Below are positions 5,782 to 12,382 of a stretch of DNA of 22,993 bases, in pieces. Source of the DNA: a virus; the IMG/VR virus record IMGVR_UViG_3300009160_000181, positions 1 to 22,993 of that record, one strand, 5' to 3'. Position 1 is the first letter of the stretch; each line of letters begins with the position of its first letter. The notes below the pieces were generated by a model that saw only the letters and a list, made by a program, of their open reading frames with translations, did not search any database and had not been told where the DNA came from. Both the position numbers and the translations under genes were made by a program.

Positions 5782-8355
5782 CTATTTATTTTTCTCTCGC
5801 ATGTTCATTCGTGAATATAGTTTTTGGTATTGTGCTCCGTCTATATTCATCAATTCCATAACTTCTTGTTTGGACTTTCCGCTACCCCTTAGTGACTGAA
5901 ATTCATTTTCCTCTGGTGATAACTCAATGGCTCGTCGTGCCTTTTGCGCTACTAGACCATCGATATTCACACCTAGGGAGCGTAATTTTTCAACCATACT
6001 TGGACTCACGGCACTAATTCCGTTTTTTCTTATTTTCTGAATAGCGTTAAGGATTTCTGAACTCATTAACTCTTGGTCGAGTAATCCCATTTCGACCGTT
6101 GTATCTAAGCGTTTCTGGAGCGCCTGTGGCGTTTTGACTCCAGGAATCATTGATGCGATTTCCGCACGGGTGTAGCCAGCCTTGATTAATGAATTGACTT
6201 GGTCGGCGAAATCTTGGTACGCCTTGTCGGCACCCATGCTTCTAGTATCGAGTCGTCGCTTGTATCCAGAAACTTGACCTGCAAAAAGCGCCATCAAGGG
6301 TTCCGGGAAATTATATTTCTCTGCGAGTTGACTAATCCCCTCATCGGTTCTTCCGATATCTGCAATTTCGTCAAAAGGAATCATCCATTCAGGGTCTGCG
6401 AATGTTCCATCTTCAACGCGCTTTCGTATCTCGTCAATCAAGGCCAAGTGTTTTTGAACAATTGAAAGACTTAGCCCCAACTCGTTAGCAATTTCCCTAT
6501 TTGCAATATCGTCGCGACCACTCACAACACTTCGTCGTGATGTCTTCATGTCAAGGATGTCATACGACTGACCGAGTGCTTCTCGTATCTTTTCTGTCTT
6601 GCGTATTTTTTCTTGCCGTGCCTGAGACACACGAAGACTCTCTTCTTTGCCAATGTCATCAATCACTGATGCACCCGCAATATCTGCCCCTTCGTCGGCA
6701 ATGTCCCCTTGAGCAATCTCTGTTCCCAATTCCTCACCGGCCAACAAATACTCTTCTTCCATATTCCGGCCAGTATCACGAGCGGCATCGAAAGTTCCAA
6801 CTCCTTGGGAGTAGCCAACAACACCCTCTCTCGATTCAACGCGACCTTTATCCCTGATTGACTCAAGATTTTTTGGACCAAATGTAGGTCTATTTAGTTT
6901 TTGATTTGCTCTTATGGCGTCAATTACTTCTTCATCTGTCTTACCGGCGTCAACAAGGTCCCAAACTGCATTATTGAGACGACGATAAGCAACTTCTCTT
7001 GTGGGCATATTCCCCTGTTGCGCCGATTGCCTTCGCTCTGCATCAGTCACTGCCGTGCGAGCAACACGATTCACCCATGCTTTTGCTGGTGATGGAACTC
7101 CGTATGTCCTGACATTGTCAACGGCCTCTGCTGTTGTCCCTGATATTCTGGCGATTTCTGCATCCAACAACCCATCATCAATGAGTGATTTAATTCTTTC
7201 TTTGATTCTATTTTCTTCGTAAAATGCATCAAGAGCGCTTATACCGTTATCCGAAATTTGTTGCATTAATTTTGTTGCGGCATCCTGAAATGCCTCTTGA
7301 GATGCGTCTTCACTCTTTGCGCGAGATTTTTTACTCCACGCTTTTTGCGCTTCCTGAAAGAATGTCTCTAATTTGGCCTTATCTCTTCTAGATAGGTCAG
7401 TACTACTGAGCATGCCAGAGTTTCTACTCGACATCCCACGCGCCGTACCCGAGCCAAATATAATGGTCTCACTCAGGTCTGGAAGTTGCGCTCCCGTAAA
7501 GTCGACACCAGTAACGTTGGCGCCGAATAAATTGGCACCACGAAGGTCGGCATCGATGAGGTTGGCATTAGTTAAGTCTGCACTACGAAGGTCAGCAAAT
7601 GTTAAATCTGCTTCTGCAAGATTGGCATTTTTAAGATTTGTTCCCCTTAGTTTTGCGTCTATCAACAACGCGCCAGTCATATCGGCATTGTAGAGATTGG
7701 CATCAGAGAGGTTTGCGCCGTTGAGGTTTGCGCTTTGCAATTTAGCCAAACGCATGTCAGCGGAAGTAAAATCCGCTCTATTGAGTTGCGATGCAGTTAA
7801 ATCAATATTGAATAATTTTGCAAACGAGAAGTCTTTGCCACTTAATTTATCATTGCGTAAGTTCGTGCCAGTTAGGTCTGCTCCAGAAAAGTCCATACCA
7901 GAATAGATGTCTTCTGGTTTCGGCTTTGCACCCTTCCACTTTGTTTCAGATAAATTACCGGCGGAGCGTGAAGCCATGCCGCCTTGAAGTGATGCAACAA
8001 TGTTGTTGAATTTATCCTCATTGAACTCAATGTTTGTATTCCCAGCACGACGCTGCTTCTCAATTTCCATTGAGTCACCTTCAACCAGACGAGAAAGTTT
8101 CGCGGCTAGTTCCTTAGGGACTAGAAACTTTGGGATGATGGGCCTTTCCATCCCCGGAACTCCTTCAAATACAATTCCATCGGCATCGGCATCTACGCGA
8201 CCCGTCACATCGACAAACGCCATTCCTGCTGGGGCGGAGCGCAAGCCGCCACCTATGCGTTGTCCTATTTTTGAACCAACAGCCTTTACGTCAACGTCAT
8301 CTCCGATAACGATACGTGCGCCTTTTAATAGATGTGAAAAAAACGATTCAGCCAT
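5782..8355 (-). CDS. 857-residue pentapeptide-repeat protein with sigma-factor-like and repeated HTH segments
   Basis: The N-terminus (about 44-80) has an Asp-rich loop, VDADADG, then FEGVPGMERPIIP, a segment I cannot assign but which resembles a calcium-type loop. Residues about 153-290 are some 27 continuous pentapeptide repeats (A-[DN]-L-x-x), which fold as a right-handed quadrilateral helix and in some proteins mimic DNA. The C-terminal 550 residues are rich in HTH-like units: about 387-412, 615-637 (REIANELGLSLSIVQKHL), 720-750 and 816-848. Segments EDASQEAFQDAATKLM (349-364) and AKAWVNRVARTAVTDAERR (424-442) resemble region 2 of ECF sigma factors, and 583-645 resembles region 4. Function unknown: structural protein, transcription factor and DNA mimic are all possible. 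No good ribosome binding site is visible before the ATG. Confidence 0.75.
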   Translation of the reverse strand: MAESFFSHLLKGARIVIGDDVDVKAVGSKIGQRIGGGLRSAPAGMAFVDVTGRVDADADGIVFEGVPGMERPIIPKFLVPKELAAKLSRLVEGDSMEIEKQRRAGNTNIEFNEDKFNNIVASLQGGMASRSAGNLSETKWKGAKPKPEDIYSGMDFSGADLTGTNLRNDKLSGKDFSFAKLFNIDLTASQLNRADFTSADMRLAKLQSANLNGANLSDANLYNADMTGALLIDAKLRGTNLKNANLAEADLTFADLRSADLTNANLIDADLRGANLFGANVTGVDFTGAQLPDLSETIIFGSGTARGMSSRNSGMLSSTDLSRRDKAKLETFFQEAQKAWSKKSRAKSEDASQEAFQDAATKLMQQISDNGISALDAFYEENRIKERIKSLIDDGLLDAEIARISGTTAEAVDNVRTYGVPSPAKAWVNRVARTAVTDAERRQSAQQGNMPTREVAYRRLNNAVWDLVDAGKTDEEVIDAIRANQKLNRPTFGPKNLESIRDKGRVESREGVVGYSQGVGTFDAARDTGRNMEEEYLLAGEELGTEIAQGDIADEGADIAGASVIDDIGKEESLRVSQARQEKIRKTEKIREALGQSYDILDMKTSRRSVVSGRDDIANREIANELGLSLSIVQKHLALIDEIRKRVEDGTFADPEWMIPFDEIADIGRTDEGISQLAEKYNFPEPLMALFAGQVSGYKRRLDTRSMGADKAYQDFADQVNSLIKAGYTRAEIASMIPGVKTPQALQKRLDTTVEMGLLDQELMSSEILNAIQKIRKNGISAVSPSMVEKLRSLGVNIDGLVAQKARRAIELSPEENEFQSLRGSGKSKQEVMELMNIDGAQYQKLYSRMNMREKNK

Positions 8356-8413
8356 GTAGTAATTATTCCATACAATACACCACTACATCGAAACTCCAAT
8401 ACCTGTACACCCA

Positions 8414-8581
8414 CTAGGAACTATCTCTCTCAACAAGCATGCAGACATACTCTGTAATGGTCATGTCAAAAGCCTGCGCTTGGGTAATAATCTTCCGCTT
8501 GACATCAGCATTGATTTTCATTGTGATTGTCGTGCGTTCACCTGTTGGCATCTTTGGCGGTCGACCCGTGTTCTTCTTCAT
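8414..8581 (-). CDS. 55-residue ribbon-helix-helix protein
   Basis: A small gene whose translation begins MKKNTGRPPKMPTGERTT. It then shows the ribbon-helix-helix outline: a strand TITMKIN, helix A from ADVKRKIITQAQAF, a turn DMT and helix B from ITEYVCMLVERD. The basic G-R-P-P-K head is common in plasmid and phage CopG/Arc-type regulators. The start overlaps the stop of the upstream gene (ATGA), so it is the last gene of a three-gene operon with two replication-type genes. That context suits a copy-number or replication-gene repressor, which is inference. Confidence 0.72.
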   Translation of the reverse strand: MKKNTGRPPKMPTGERTTITMKINADVKRKIITQAQAFDMTITEYVCMLVERDSS

Positions 8582-9036
8582 ACCCTCACCTTATATACAT
8601 CTACCATGTATAAATTTAACTGCTCTGTATAAACGTTCATAAAATATTCTCGGTCCCCGTTTGTAGACAGGGTGAACGCTATGTCCCCCAGAACCTTAAT
8701 CGCATTCTGGAAGACTTCGTGGATGTCCATCACTTGATGAGTCCCACGATTCACGTCATCAGACATCTTACGCAATGCCGCCCATGCCTGCTGAGGTGAA
8801 GGGGGTGTTGTTTCCAAAGACTCTTCCACCACCGCTCTGCGTACCGCACCAGGAGTTGGCATCGTCTTCAACACCACAGCCATTTGGATAAATCTATCTC
8901 GAACCAAAGCAATTTCTAAATCTTTAAGTAGACCCCACCATGCCCGCAAGATAACTTCACGGTCAGATTCATACAGCGTCTGGTTAAAGGAAGCAAACAC
9001 TTCCCGGACGAAATCTTCCAATTCAACTTTTGTCAT
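8578..9036 (-). CDS. Phage replication protein candidate, helicase-loader-like
   Basis: A 152-residue, mainly helical protein. Residues 1-70 match the general outline of phage and actinobacterial loader-like proteins: an N-terminal helix with F-x-x-F (FVREVFASFNQ), a W-containing helix (ILRAWWGLLKDL), then MPTPGAVRRAV. The related pattern in the helicase loader/inhibitor of phage SPP1 (G39P, PF11417) ends in F-P-P-T. The resemblance is structural in feel and not a firm homology. Overlaps on both sides (start with the upstream stop, stop with the downstream ATG) place it in the middle of a three-gene operon next to another replication-type protein. Confidence 0.55.
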   Translation of the reverse strand: MTKVELEDFVREVFASFNQTLYESDREVILRAWWGLLKDLEIALVRDRFIQMAVVLKTMPTPGAVRRAVVEESLETTPPSPQQAWAALRKMSDDVNRGTHQVMDIHEVFQNAIKVLGDIAFTLSTNGDREYFMNVYTEQLNLYMVDVYKVRV

Positions 9037-9449
9037 CAGAAATCACCAGTTTTCCTTTTATTTTCGACTCGCGCCAAAAACATATCGACTTGCTTCTGGT
9101 TGCGGAAGATTAACTCTAAGTCGTCGTAGCGTTTGTTCCCTGGATTGCGGCCCATGTGCCAGTCAGATGCCGCACAGCCGTCGATGGCTCTCATGCAGTC
9201 TTCGAGGCCGTAATCAGCAATCGCCGCCCGTACAACCAATTCTCGCTTGTGGTCCAGAGAAGGAACTCGCTTGCGCCCAGGCCGCATGACCGAACACCAG
9301 TACTGATAGACCTGGTCAACGTCGCTTTCCGCCACCGTCAATCCCTTGCGAATCTGACCCTGCTTCTGTTTCTTGGGACCAGACTGTCCGCCGCGCTTCT
9401 TTGGTTCGTGTGGTATCTCTTCCATATCAAGAGTCAGTATATAGACCAT
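9036..9449 (-). CDS. Phage replication-initiator-type protein, conserved C-terminal domain
   Basis: A 137-residue protein. Residues 10-36 are basic and disordered (KKRGGQSGPKKQKQGQIRK). Residues 45-127 fit a domain common at the C-terminus of phage replication proteins: VYQYWCSVMRPGRKR, a KR-containing helix, DCMRAIDGCAASDWHMGRN, then YDDLELIFRNQKQVDMFL. The pattern W ... R-L/A ... A-I-D-G ... W-H-M-G-R-N ... L-I-[FC]-R is frequent in actinophages and related in layout to Phg_2220_C. The start has AAAGGGG 7 bases upstream. It is the first gene of the operon that continues to 8414. The coding strand also carries one copy of the 15-base repeat, at codons encoding TVAES. Confidence 0.62.
   Translation of the reverse strand: MVYILTLDMEEIPHEPKKRGGQSGPKKQKQGQIRKGLTVAESDVDQVYQYWCSVMRPGRKRVPSLDHKRELVVRAAIADYGLEDCMRAIDGCAASDWHMGRNPGNKRYDDLELIFRNQKQVDMFLARVENKRKTGDF
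9325..9339 (-). repeat. Dispersed 15-base repeat, copy a
   Basis: The plus strand reads CTTTCCGCCACCGTC (GACGGTGGCGGAAAG on minus). It lies inside the replication-initiator-type gene and encodes TVAES there. It is identical to copy b. Confidence 0.6.
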
Positions 9450-9583
9450 TCGAAACCCCTTTCGATAGATAAAAAAATGTACAACTTTTGCAAAGGTTCA
9501 AAGTTCTCTTCAATAGAGATTCCCTAGAAAGGTATATTCATTTCTCAATGAAATTATTGCATTGAAGAAAAGAGTAATGATGC

Positions 9584-9622
9584 CCCCCTCCTTTGGAGGG
9601 GGTCCGGGGGAACCTTTTTTTT
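9584..9622 (+). terminator. Rho-independent-like terminator on the plus strand
   Basis: CCCCCTCC (9584-9591) pairs perfectly with GGAGGGGG (9595-9602) across a 3-base loop. Eight T residues follow at 9615-9622 after a 12-base gap. The gap is longer than in a classic terminator. No plus-strand gene precedes it, so it could end an unannotated plus-strand RNA or act only as a structural block. Confidence 0.5.
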
Positions 9623-9860
9623 GAATCGCTATGTTTTTGCGCACCACAAAGAGAACTTTCGGCGGTTGGCCTAAAGTTTCCTCAAAGCGCGGGCGCCCTT
9701 CAAGTTGTGACTCGGAAAGGTACTGACTGTAGAGCACCACGTCAAGTCGCGAAAGCAAGTAAAAGAAAAATTTTCAAAAAAGGCCCTGCTCAGCGCACAT
9801 AAAATTAAAATAAATATTTAACAACAGAGGGCACATTAGGGGTACTAAGTTTCGTTTAGT

Positions 9861-9943
9861 CGAGAGAGGTTTCCCCTTTCCTTCTCTCGGCGCCCGGGTT
9901 GATGCCTGGGGTTGACTATCAGCAGGTGGTGTCGACTCCAGGC
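9861..9943. other. Two adjacent stem-loops
   Basis: CGAGAGA (9861-9867) pairs with TCTCTCG (9883-9889). Immediately after, GCCTGG (9904-9909) pairs with CCAGGC (9938-9943), extended inside by GTTGAC (9911-9916) with GTCGAC (9931-9936, one wobble). They lie just beyond the 3' end of the DUF1599 gene on the minus strand. They could be a 3' structure or processing signal, a small RNA, or a protein-binding site. No T-run follows on either strand. Confidence 0.4.
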
Positions 9944-9998
9944 TCCCTACCTTTAGTATTTTACCAGGCCAATCCGGCACTAAAGCATCGCGAAGATG

Positions 9999-10571
9999 TT
10001 AAGCAAGTCGCAAAAAACCTAACATTCCGGCATTTAGACCCGAATCTGGTTCGCTTTCCGCCACCGTCGAAGGTAGCAACGCGAGAAGGAAAGAACCTTC
10101 CTCCCACATCGCGGCGACGATTGAATAACCAATCACATCGAGAACGTTATCCTCAATGGATTCATGATTCGGTAGATGACCGGCACCCAGAAGATTCTCC
10201 AGACGTGCAATCTTGTCGTGCACCCGGACCAAAAGTCCCATGCGGCCAAAGCGTGCAATATTCTCGTGGCCGTAATCGCGCTGTTTGCGCACAACGATGT
10301 CGAGAACACGACCGTGGTCTTCGCCGAATACCGGGGAAAAGTTCAAATAATCACTCGTGGCTCCTAAGGACCGGGCCAGTTGACCCAGTTTCACCCAGGA
10401 TTGACGCATTCTCTGGCTGCCGCCCGCGGCCACGTCCCCGCCGGTCGGTAAATACTTCTCGATAAGGCCATCCAGATGGCTCCTAAGCGCTTCGACACTG
10501 CAGGGCTGCACCTCCGCTGCGAAGATTTCTTTAACGGCCACCTCAGCGGCTGCATTCCAGGATGTGTGCAC
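9999..10571 (-). CDS. DUF1599 / nucleotide-modification-associated domain 1 protein
   Basis: A 190-residue helical protein starting at GTG behind AAGGAG. Residues about 88-155 carry the family signature: VVRKQRDYGHENIARFG (KQRDYG at 96-101), RVHDKIARLENLL (116-128) and ESIEDNVLDVIGYS (137-150). The family (PF07659) is an all-alpha, MazG-related group found in phages. It is linked by gene neighbourhood to hypermodified bases and nucleotide metabolism; the acidic and Lys residues seen here would form the nucleotide/metal site. It follows the 148-residue gene by three bases and is surely co-transcribed with it. The last 20 codons contain copy b of the 15-base repeat. No base-hypermodification enzyme is visible nearby. 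Confidence 0.78.
   Translation of the reverse strand: MHTSWNAAAEVAVKEIFAAEVQPCSVEALRSHLDGLIEKYLPTGGDVAAGGSQRMRQSWVKLGQLARSLGATSDYLNFSPVFGEDHGRVLDIVVRKQRDYGHENIARFGRMGLLVRVHDKIARLENLLGAGHLPNHESIEDNVLDVIGYSIVAAMWEEGSFLLALLPSTVAESEPDSGLNAGMLGFLRLA
10054..10068 (-). repeat. Dispersed 15-base repeat, copy b
   Basis: The plus strand reads CTTTCCGCCACCGTC, extended by GAAGGT, inside the 3' end of the DUF1599 gene and encoding TVAES. It is identical to copy a over 15 bases, and the extension is shared with copy d. Confidence 0.6.
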
Positions 10572-10574
10572 GTG

Positions 10575-11021
10575 TTACTCCTTAAAAAAGTTCGAATAGT
10601 CTTCCGGTGGATTGTCGTCGAATTTCTCCGAGATGGTCAAAGCGTACTCGGTCATCAGGTGGTGCCAAGCATCGTCGCGTTCTTCAAGGTCATCAAAAAG
10701 CCCCGCAATCTCATCAGCATCTCTTTGGATAAATTCATCTGAAAGCGCACCAAGAATCACAAATTCTGAAGCCGAGGGCAAAATAACGGGGCCATCTTCA
10801 CCCAGTACCTCACGAGGGTAGTGGAGACACTTCACTAGGCGGATGCCATCAGACCCTACGAACAGCAAATCCTTCGGCGGCGACATCTGCTCGACTAGTT
10901 CTCCAGCCAGGGAACTCAACAACTCGGACAAGGTCTTACGTTCATCGCCGCTCATCTTCGCGGTGAACTCAGCAAACCTGGCTATGTCCTCAAACGCGTC
11001 ATTATCATCATCATCGAACAT
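10575..11021 (-). CDS. Acidic hypothetical protein
   Basis: A 148-residue acidic protein (MFDDDDNDAFEDIARFAEF start, PPEDYSNFFKE end) with no recognised family. A central strand-rich part (DLLFVGSDGIRLVKCLHY, ILPSASEFVILGAL) is flanked by helices. It is the first gene of a two-gene unit with the DUF1599 gene. Its ribosome binding site lies within or beside copy c of the 15-base repeat (GGAAAGGGA). Confidence 0.62.
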   Translation of the reverse strand: MFDDDDNDAFEDIARFAEFTAKMSGDERKTLSELLSSLAGELVEQMSPPKDLLFVGSDGIRLVKCLHYPREVLGEDGPVILPSASEFVILGALSDEFIQRDADEIAGLFDDLEERDDAWHHLMTEYALTISEKFDDNPPEDYSNFFKE

Positions 11022-11031
11022 GATTTAGTCC

Positions 11032-11046
11032 CTTTCCACCACCGTC
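11032..11046 (-). repeat. Dispersed 15-base repeat, copy c
   Basis: The plus strand reads CTTTCCACCACCGTC in the 80-base gap between divergent genes. On the minus strand it directly precedes the start of the acidic protein gene, so it overlaps that gene's leader. Confidence 0.6.
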
Positions 11047-11101
11047 GATTGTTGCACGTGATATCCACTACGAGAACCCTTTAACTACTAGTGTTTCCCT
11101 T

Positions 11102-11482
11102 ATGAACAACACCACCCGGTTCAATATCTACCAGGCCGCCCTCCAACAATACATCAGTCGCGAAGGTTCCGCCACGGTTCCTGCACATCACGAAGAACAT
11201 GTCGACGGCAAGTCGGTGCAACTCGGCACGTGGGTCGGATATATTCGACAACGTTACAAAAACAACAAATTGGGCGAAGACCGCATTAATATTTTAAACA
11301 GTATTCCGGGATGGTCCTGGGGCCCTCTGCGGCCAGGTCCCAAACCTAATACCTCCAGAAACGCGGAAATCAAGAATCTCAGCGAAGACGGCCAATCGCT
11401 CACACAAATCGCCGACCGTTATAACCTCTCCAGACAAAGGATTCACCAAATTGTCAAACCGGCAACTAAACAACCTCAATGA
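11102..11482 (+). CDS. Helicase-associated-domain protein with C-terminal HTH
   Basis: A 126-residue DNA-binding protein of two parts. Residues 6-73 match the helicase-associated domain (PF03457): a helix around ALQQYISREG, then ATVPAHH, LGTWVGYIRQRYK, NNKLGEDRINILNSI and a terminal PGWSW. This small helical domain is found repeated in bacterial helicase-like proteins. Residues 88-118 (KNLSEDGQSLTQIADRYNLS, then RQRIHQIVK) form a helix-turn-helix like sigma region 4. There is no helicase motor in the window. It lies next to the putative origin and is flanked by repeat copies c and d. Possible roles are origin binding or regulation, but this is inference. Confidence 0.75.
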   Translation: MNNTTRFNIYQAALQQYISREGSATVPAHHEEHVDGKSVQLGTWVGYIRQRYKNNKLGEDRINILNSIPGWSWGPLRPGPKPNTSRNAEIKNLSEDGQSLTQIADRYNLSRQRIHQIVKPATKQPQ

Positions 11483-11507
11483 ATCAAACTCCAGTACAGG
11501 GACTACC

Positions 11508-11696
11508 ATGGCTTTAATCTTCCTATGGGGGCTAACAGTCTTAGTGACCCAGACGGCTATCTGGTCAACATCGCGAATTCTTGACCACGCCAACGCAATT
11601 GAGAATGACATCACCTGGAGACAGGCAGGATTACTCTCGCTTATCTGGGTGTTCACCAAAACCTGGCACAAAGCGCTTAGTACTACAAAGCAGTAA
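11508..11696 (+). CDS. Small membrane protein
   Basis: A 62-residue protein. The ATG at 11508 is chosen because AGGGA lies 6 bases upstream and the first hydrophobic helix (ALIFLWGLTVLVTQTAIW) follows at once. An upstream in-frame extension to 11451 overlaps the previous gene. A second hydrophobic segment (AGLLSLIWVFTKTW) lies at about 39-53. No family is recognised. It is 25 bases downstream of the helicase-associated-domain gene and likely its operon partner. Confidence 0.58.
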   Translation: MALIFLWGLTVLVTQTAIWSTSRILDHANAIENDITWRQAGLLSLIWVFTKTWHKALSTTKQ

Positions 11697-11744
11697 TACT
11701 CCCATTACGGAGCAAGCACGTGTCGAGACGCTTCGAGCGAATTG

Positions 11745-11759
11745 CTTTCCACCACCGTC
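11745..11759 (-). repeat. Dispersed 15-base repeat, copy d
   Basis: The plus strand reads CTTTCCACCACCGTC, followed by AAAGGT, between the small membrane protein and the SOS boxes. It is identical to copy c over 15 bases and lies 713 bases from it, the two flanking the 11102-11696 gene pair. Confidence 0.6.
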
Positions 11760-11903
11760 AAAGGTTGAAGAACATAGAAGATGCTGCCCCCACCCCGTTT
11801 GGATAAATCTATCCAGAGTAAGCCGACATTAAAAATAGTTTGTATGCCCGCCCAGCCAATATCTATATTCTCAAAAAGTTCGGGGCTTCTGGGGTCATGG
11901 ATA

Positions 11904-11981
11904 CGAACACTTGTTCGCACGAACACCTGTTCGCTTTTGACCTTCCAAAGTACGAACACCTGTTCCCCGAACATATGTTCT
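11904..11981. promoter_or_regulatory. Four SOS (LexA-type) boxes
   Basis: Four palindromes of the form CGAAC-N4-GTTC lie at 11904-11917 (CGAACACTTGTTCG), 11920-11933 (CGAACACCTGTTCG), 11953-11966 (CGAACACCTGTTCC) and 11968-11981 (CGAACATATGTTCT). This is the SOS box of Gram-positive bacteria and actinobacteria (consensus CGAAC-N4-GTTCG), the binding site of LexA. Spacings are 16, 33 and 15 bases. The fourth box ends on the first base of the first DnaA box. No gene starts close by on either strand. A phage repressor using the same half-site would be an alternative. Confidence 0.75.
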
Positions 11982-12260
11982 GTGGATAAGTCTGTTGATA
12001 ACCCTGTGGATAAGTGCCTACGGATGTGGACGAAGCCCCGACTTTATACACACCCTTGTTGATAACCCCTTTTTACCCTACTTTATCCCCAACCCTGTTG
12101 ATAACCCTGTTGATAACCACCTTAATCAACCTGTTGATAACCCTTACTTATCCACATACCTGTTGATAAACCTGTGTATAACCCTTGCTTATCCTAAGAT
12201 AGACAGTCGTAGAGGATGACAAAAAAGTTTATCCACACCCTTATCCACACCTTATCCACA
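11981..12260. other. DnaA-box array (putative origin of replication)
   Basis: About 15 nine-base boxes in 280 bases. Exact TTATCCACA on either strand occurs at 11981, 12005, 12148, 12229, 12241 and 12252. The TTATCAACA variant occurs at 11993, 12057, 12096, 12108, 12132 and 12161. TTATACACA occurs at 12044 and 12173, and TTATCCCCA at 12083. Several neighbours are 11-12 bases apart (11981/11993/12005, 12096/12108, 12229/12241/12252), about one helical turn. Boxes on the left mostly read on the minus strand and the last four read on the plus strand, so the two sets face each other. DnaA is a host initiator and no dnaA gene is in the window. Confidence 0.85.
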
Positions 12261-12332
12261 AGCAAGACACGGCATTACATATGTCGTACACATTGACAGC
12301 GTTGCCCCATTCATCATCACATTCATTATCAG

Positions 12333-12382
12333 GTATCACAAAGTATTACTGAGTATCACAAAGTATTACAAAGCATCACATC
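12333..12382. repeat. Five tandem 10-bp iterons
   Basis: The units are GTATCACAAA, GTATTACTGA, GTATCACAAA, GTATTACAAA and GCATCACATC, following the pattern G-[TC]-A-T-[CT]-A-C-[AT]-[AG]-A with a weaker last unit. A period of 10 places each unit on the same face of the helix. They lie 73 bases beyond the last DnaA box and are AT-rich, so they could be a melting element or binding sites for a phage initiator. Confidence 0.65.

Larger units (their letters stand above)
9450..9998. other. Gene-free stretch with hairpins
   Basis: About 550 bases between two minus-strand genes with no convincing gene; the open frames here start at TTG or lack ribosome binding sites and have odd composition. It holds a plus-strand terminator-like hairpin (9584-9622), an AT-rich tract at 9800-9833 and two stem-loops at 9861-9943. 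The minus-strand promoter of the replication operon must lie near its left end, upstream of the AAAGGGG site at about 9460. Confidence 0.6.

Noticed and set aside
9901-9950. Possible tRNA (GTCGACTCC resembles a T-arm)
   Set aside because: No acceptor stem, D-arm or anticodon arm can be formed around it; the sequence is explained by a long hairpin.
9510-9980. Minus-strand frames in the gap (9510-9758 and 9774-9980)
   Set aside because: They start at TTG, cross a hairpin or AT-rich tract, and show no protein-like features.
11705-11974. 89-codon minus-strand open frame across the SOS boxes
   Set aside because: It runs through the palindromes and repeat copy d, has no good ribosome binding site and no family resemblance; the DNA motifs explain the sequence better.
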